In this document: piece by piece, positions 59,184-64,000 of the stretch
How the letters are laid out: every line of letters starts with the position of its first letter
Position numbering within the stretch: position 1 is the first letter of the stretch
Origin: Anaeramoeba flamelloides
Lineage: Eukaryota > Metamonada > Anaeramoebidae
Assembly (NCBI GenBank): GCA_027625915.1
Contig: JANTQA010000022.1
Location: 21,001 to 85,000 of the forward strand
Direction: 5' to 3'
DNA: 64,000 nt
Made by a program: the position numbers and the translations under genes
Notes under the pieces: generated by a model
Told to the model about the DNA's origin: nothing
Databases searched by the model: none
The model's input: only the letters and a program-made list of their open reading frames with translations

Positions 59184-60545
59184 AACAATTCTCTATTCTC
59201 AAAGAAGAAAAAATTTTATGAATGGATTTTATGAATTGACAAGATATTGTGAAATTTATATATCAAGTAAAGTTCTCAATCATCGATGAAATGAGTGAAT
59301 TTACCATTAATGTTTTGAAATAAATTGTGAGTAACTATGTAAGGAAAGTCTGGATGTACGGAAATTCTCTAAAAAATGTATGTTATCAAAAATTTTTTTA
59401 AAAAAAAACAACAATGTTTTGTCTCTATCTATATCCATATATCAATAAACAATTTTTCAAATTCGAAGGAAAAAAAATTTATATTATGAATTTTTGTAGA
59501 TTTTTGAATTTATAATTTCGAGATAATTTTATATAAAGTGAAGAAACTTGTTGTGTGAATGATTGATGATAGTTTTAAAAAAAAATGTGGATAATATATG
59601 TGTGAAAAGTATGGACAGAATTTCTCTCCTACAAGATTAGTTTTGTAAAATTTTTTAAAAAGCATCAATGTTTTATCCTATATATATATATATATATACA
59701 TATATATAAATATACAAAAACAACAACTCGAAATTCAAAGTGAAAAATTTTCGAATGAGATTTTTGAATTTAGGAAATTATGAGAATTATGTAATGTAAA
59801 GTACTCTTCGATGAGTGGATGAATAATTGTTTGAAATAAAATTATTGTACATATGTAATGTGAAGTCTGTCTGTATCGAATTTCTCACAATGATAAAATT
59901 TTATGAAAAATTTATTGAAAAACATCAATGTTTTCTCTCTATATGCTTTACATAAACAACTCTTGAAATTGGAATGAAATATAATTTTTTTATATGAATT
60001 TTTGAATGAAGAATTTATTAAAATTTGATTTTGAGAAATTATGTAAAGTACTTTTCTTTGATTGAGTGGGTGAATGATTAAAAGTGAAATGAATAATAAT
60101 AATAATAATATCAAGATGATTATGAAATCTGAGAACTCTCTGCTCTGTTAATTATAAAATATAATGTTTTGAAATGTTTGATGTGATCCTTTATGGAAAT
60201 ATATCTAGAGAGAGAGAGAGAGAGAGAAGAGACACACAAAAGGTTCAATTTATATTAATGCTGTTGTTGATATCATAACCTTTCAAAACCCAATAGAATA
60301 TCTTTGAATTTATCATCTATAAACATCTCAAATATCCTTAAAAATGAAACTTATATATGTATAACCAAAATTTTCTAATAGATCTCTCTAAAAATAAAAA
60401 AAAAAAAAAATCAACTCTTTAAAATAAATATAATTAAAAAAAAAAAAAAACAAAAAAATGGTAAAACACAATTTACACCCCAACAAACAAACAAACAAAC
60501 AAACAAACAAATAAAAAGATTTATATATGTGTGATTGCGTCTGTC
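59146..60545. other. Gene-free stretch with degenerate tandem segments
   Basis: Three or four diverged copies of a segment containing TATGTAAGGAAAGTCTG, AATTTCTC and CATCAATGTTTTGTC lie here, related to 54.5, 58.3 and 50.9 kb. They look like an old ~230-bp satellite. Confidence 0.5.
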
Positions 60546-60549
60546 TTTG

Positions 60550-60756
60550 TTTGAGCGAAGCGAGATTTCTGGCCCCCACATATCATTTGCGCCTTGCATT
60601 ACACACACATGTCTTTGGGCTTTTCATAACACCCATATCATTTGCGCCGTTCATTTCAACAACATCTCACCGCAAATGCTAACACCCAAATGGACTCAGC
60701 GTAATAACACCACTCGTTATGCGATAGCCCTCCTTACTCCGCGCGAGAAGCGCCAA
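60550..60756 (+). repeat. GC-rich module F5
   Basis: Same ends as F1, with a more diverged tandem part. It starts a duplicate of the 38.8-41.2 kb region. Confidence 0.84.
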
Positions 60757-61319
60757 AATCACCAATTAACTATTTAAGATCATACAGTGCCCATTTCCAA
60801 TCTTGACCATTTGGCCACATCCATGATGAGATCATTTAACAGAAAATGTAATTTGGCTGTCTCTCTCTATGTCTTTCTCGCTCTATATATCTTTCTCTCT
60901 TGAAGACTCTCTCTCTTGAACATAACTCTTATTGAATTAATATTTTCTTCCTAAAAAAAAAAAAAAAACAACATAAATTCTTTTGAATTTCTTCCATGAT
61001 GATGATTATTCATATACCACCTTTTTGTTGGTCACTCAAAGAATTAATTTGTTTACCATAGAGCCTGAATATACACATTTCTTTCATGTTAAATAAAATT
61101 CAAATTTTAAAAACTATAACATAATCATATAAATATACCCAACAATAAATTTCAATTTCTGTTAATACATCATTACACAGAAATATTTTCAATTTTCTTA
61201 ACTTATAAGGTATATAAAAAAAATTAAAAACCAAAACACAAAACCAAAAGAAATTACCTACCAGAAATTATAGAAATCACTAAAATACAGAAATCACAGA
61301 AATAAATCACAAAAATATA

Positions 61320-61385
61320 GATAAATCACAGAAATCACAGAAATCACAGAAATCACAGAAATCACAGAAATCACAGAAATCACAG
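61320..61385 (+). repeat. AAATCACAG 9-bp satellite, site 3
   Basis: About seven perfect 9-mers. Confidence 0.88.
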
Positions 61386-62436
61386 AAACCATAGAAATCT
61401 CAAAAATCATAGAAATCTCAAAAACCCAAAACCCAAATTTCAAAAATTAACGAAATTACAGAAATCACAGAATCCACAAACAACTCAAAAAATTTTTTTC
61501 AATCATTTTTGCTGATGTTTATTTTTTTCTAATGTTTTACAATTTCTCAAAAAGATTTTTCCAATTTTGGAAAAATGTAAACCACATCCTATCAAACATT
61601 AAAAATAATATATTCATAAATAATTTTTTTATTCTTTTTTATTTTAATGAGAATGAATTTTAGGATATTTCTCAAAATAATAATGAGAAAAATGAAATTA
61701 TATTTGTGAAAAATCATCATCATCATCATCATCATCATTCTCATCATTATTCTCATGATCATAATGAAAGATTTTTTACATCTTTTATATTCGTCGAAAA
61801 TTATTTGTATATATGTCGTAGTTGTAAAGTAACAGTAAGATCCACTCAGAGCCAATTTCCAATGTCTAGGGTAGGTCTATTATAAAGATCATCACTGTAT
61901 TGTGAATCACTGTGTCTTATGTGGATTATTTATGTTTGTATCGATTTGTTTCATTGATTGATTGATTGATCATGTGAATTGGATATATAGTGTATGAATT
62001 TGGCTTTTCTGAATAATGGTTGATGTGAATTATTGTTAATCCTTGTGAAGTAATGGTGTGATTTTCTGAATTGATATCAGTGAATTATTGTGAATTGTTA
62101 ATGAATTGGTAGTTGTGAATTATTATTTTTTTTAAGTGACAATAATATTGGTGTGAATTTATGTAAATTTGACTCTGTGAATTGTTTTTGTTTTTATTAA
62201 TGATTGCATGAACGATGAATGATTATTGTCCAAAAAATATATAAATAATCTTGTTTGTTTATCTTCTTCTTCTTCTTATGATTATTAATAAATTTTTTAA
62301 ATTATTAATCATAGTTGAGATCTTTATGATTATTATTATGATTATTATTATTATTATTATTAATATTATTATTATTAACTTTATATAATTAATAATATGT
62401 GTGTGTATGTGTTTCTCTTCATCGAGATTGTTACTA

Positions 62437-62895
62437 CAGCTGTTCCAACCATACCGTAAAAAATTATAAGATATACAGATCCTTTGTATATTATAAAATT
62501 TCCATTTATGAAATAGAAAATTCAATTTCTATCATATCATATGAAAAAAATTGTTTTTAATCTTAAAGAAAGAAAAAAATTGGAATTTCATAAGAAAAGA
62601 AATCACAGAAACATGAAAGTATTTTTCGATCCTTGCTTTTAAATTGTTTAAAACCGAAATACTCCCAATTTTAGAAATTCAAGATCCTTATTAATATACT
62701 TTTTTTTACAATTTATTTGCCATTTTCAAAAAACCAAAAATTGGATAATATAAATTTTTTTCTTCTAATAAAAATTTTTATGGTTGATAATAAACTTTCA
62801 GATCCATTTTACAGTTTGTTATACATGACAAAATTTAATAATAGAAAATCAATTTCTGTGTCTTATAAATTTTCACAGTAGGGTTGGAACAGCTG
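62437..62895. mobile_element. Family A short DNA transposon, copy A4
   Basis: Same family, with one changed base in each end. Its left flank matches about 40700-40733 and its right flank matches about 40872 onward. Relative to the paralogous region, about 140 bp between those points is therefore missing here. Confidence 0.9.
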
Positions 62896-62976
62896 TAATA
62901 GTTAAATCAGTTGATTTTTGGAAATAGCTTGCCAAAACATCTTGCTAAAACACACCGATCCTTTTGAGATACAGTT

Positions 62977-63246
62977 CGCAAGAAATCCTCGTCCTGGCAC
63001 AGAAGTGAAAGGCTTTACACAGAAGTACCTTCACATTGATACTCAGTGCAAGAACTACTCGTCCTGGAACAGCAGTGAGTTGTCTGGCACAGAAGCTTGC
63101 TTAAACAACCATCCTTTTGATGCTGTACAAGAAACGTCGTCCTGGCACAGAAGTGATAAGTTTGGCACACAAGTTGATAGGTAGGTAAATTTTTTAGTTT
63201 TTTGACATATGGAAAATAATAGATCCATAATCGCTATATATATCTA

Positions 63247-63304
<58 letters not shown>

Positions 63305-63450
63305 AAACATGAAATATAGATATCAAAGACAAAATTTGATGTTAATGTTAATTGTTAATGTTACTGTTTATAGATTAATTTTAAATTTAATAATGTTAAT
63401 TGAAAACAAGGTAGATTAATGTTAATGTTAATGTATATGTTAATTTTAAT
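62977..63450 (+). repeat. Composite unit 19 (three motif pairs)
   Basis: Pairs start at 62996/63016, 63066/63086 and 63144/63164. The spacer is of the unit 7 type with TC and TA runs (63248-63300), and a broken-up TTAATG array lies at 63338-63450. Confidence 0.86.
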
Positions 63451-63654
63451 GTTAAATTGAATTTTAATGTTTAATTGGTTGTTTGTTTCATTGGTTTTTT
63501 TTTGTTTGTTGCTACTATTAAACGATTGAATGATCAATAATGGAAGAAATTTATAGAGAAGATCACAGTACATAGTTCATATGTGTTGATTCTTGAAATA
63601 AGCTTGCTAAAATACCTTCCTTGCTACATTGCACCGTTCCTTTTGAGATACGCT

Positions 63655-63785
63655 GTGCACGAAACGTCGTCGTCCTGGAACAGAAGTGAAAGGTCTGGGG
63701 CACAGAAGATAGGTTAGGTTGATACTCAGTGAAAGAGCTCTCGTCCTGGCACAGAAGTTAAATGTTTGGCAAAGTAGTTGATACG
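63655..63785 (+). repeat. Composite unit 20 (two motif pairs)
   Basis: Duplicate of unit 15, including the 22-bp exception (63677/63699) and a 20-bp pair (63748/63768). The window ends before the sequence that would follow. Confidence 0.82.
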
Positions 63786-64000
63786 TTAGGTCGGGAAATT
63801 GTACCTTATTTTATCTTGTTCATCACAATACTCAAAATTAGTTTTGAAATATTGAGCAATGTCCGAATGAGAGAGATGAAGATCATTATCATATGTGTTC
63901 TAAGATTGTCGACAAAACTCTCAAAAGTTGAAAAATTCAATCTGATCATAAACTATACTAAACACTTAGAAAAATTTAAAATTAAACCTATTAACCACTT

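Noticed and set aside
1-64000. LTR retrotransposon, LINE, Polinton or viral insertion
   Set aside because: No long direct repeats bounding an element, no primer-binding site and no polymerase, integrase or capsid-like frame was recognised in either code.

Overview
This window is strongly AT-rich eukaryotic nuclear DNA that is almost entirely repeats. I see one convincing protein gene (33163-34536, minus strand), one family of four decayed zinc-finger gene copies, and about 60 kb of satellites, microsatellites, segmental duplications and short inverted-repeat DNA transposons. I see no rRNA, no certain tRNA, no reverse transcriptase, no LTR element and no CRISPR. The lineage cannot be fixed from sequence alone. 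The BTB-BACK gene holds two TAA codons in an otherwise unbroken 458-codon frame that ends at TGA, and one B-box copy also has an in-frame TAA. The organism may therefore read TAA (perhaps TAG) as glutamine, as many ciliates, oxymonads, hexamitid diplomonads and some green algae do. The competing explanation is that these genes are dead.

Layout. 1-13 kb: four composite repeat units, older fold-back transposons of family A and microsatellites. 13-17 kb: featureless AT-rich DNA with one family D transposon. 17-21.3 kb and 27.9-32.7 kb: a higher-order repeat built of a paired 12-bp motif, a (TTAATG)n array, a ~515-bp block, a ~205-bp satellite and a (TTG)n tract. 21.67-25.46 kb: a 3.8-kb element with long terminal inverted repeats. 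33.1-34.5 kb: the BTB-BACK gene. 35-43 kb and 48-64 kb: large segmental duplications of each other, carrying B-box gene copies, a GC-rich module and composite units. 44-47.6 kb: a block in which the TTAATG satellite runs in the opposite direction (CATTAA), interspersed with small palindromic family B transposons and the GC-rich module.

The most distinctive structure is the paired motif GGCACAGAAGTG. By hand I count 31 pairs at 20 loci, all on the plus strand. In 29 of the 31 the two motifs start exactly 20 bp apart although the 8-bp spacer differs between loci. In nearly every locus a (TTAATG)n array follows about 90-165 bp downstream, once later transposon insertions are set aside. I know of no described element with this build. 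It could be a retroposon with a hexamer tail or a protein-binding chromosomal repeat.

Four families of TA-flanked short transposons (A, B, C, D) can be defined. For all four, a paralogous empty site inside this window confirms the TA target duplication, so the insertions themselves are well supported even though no transposase was confidently found.
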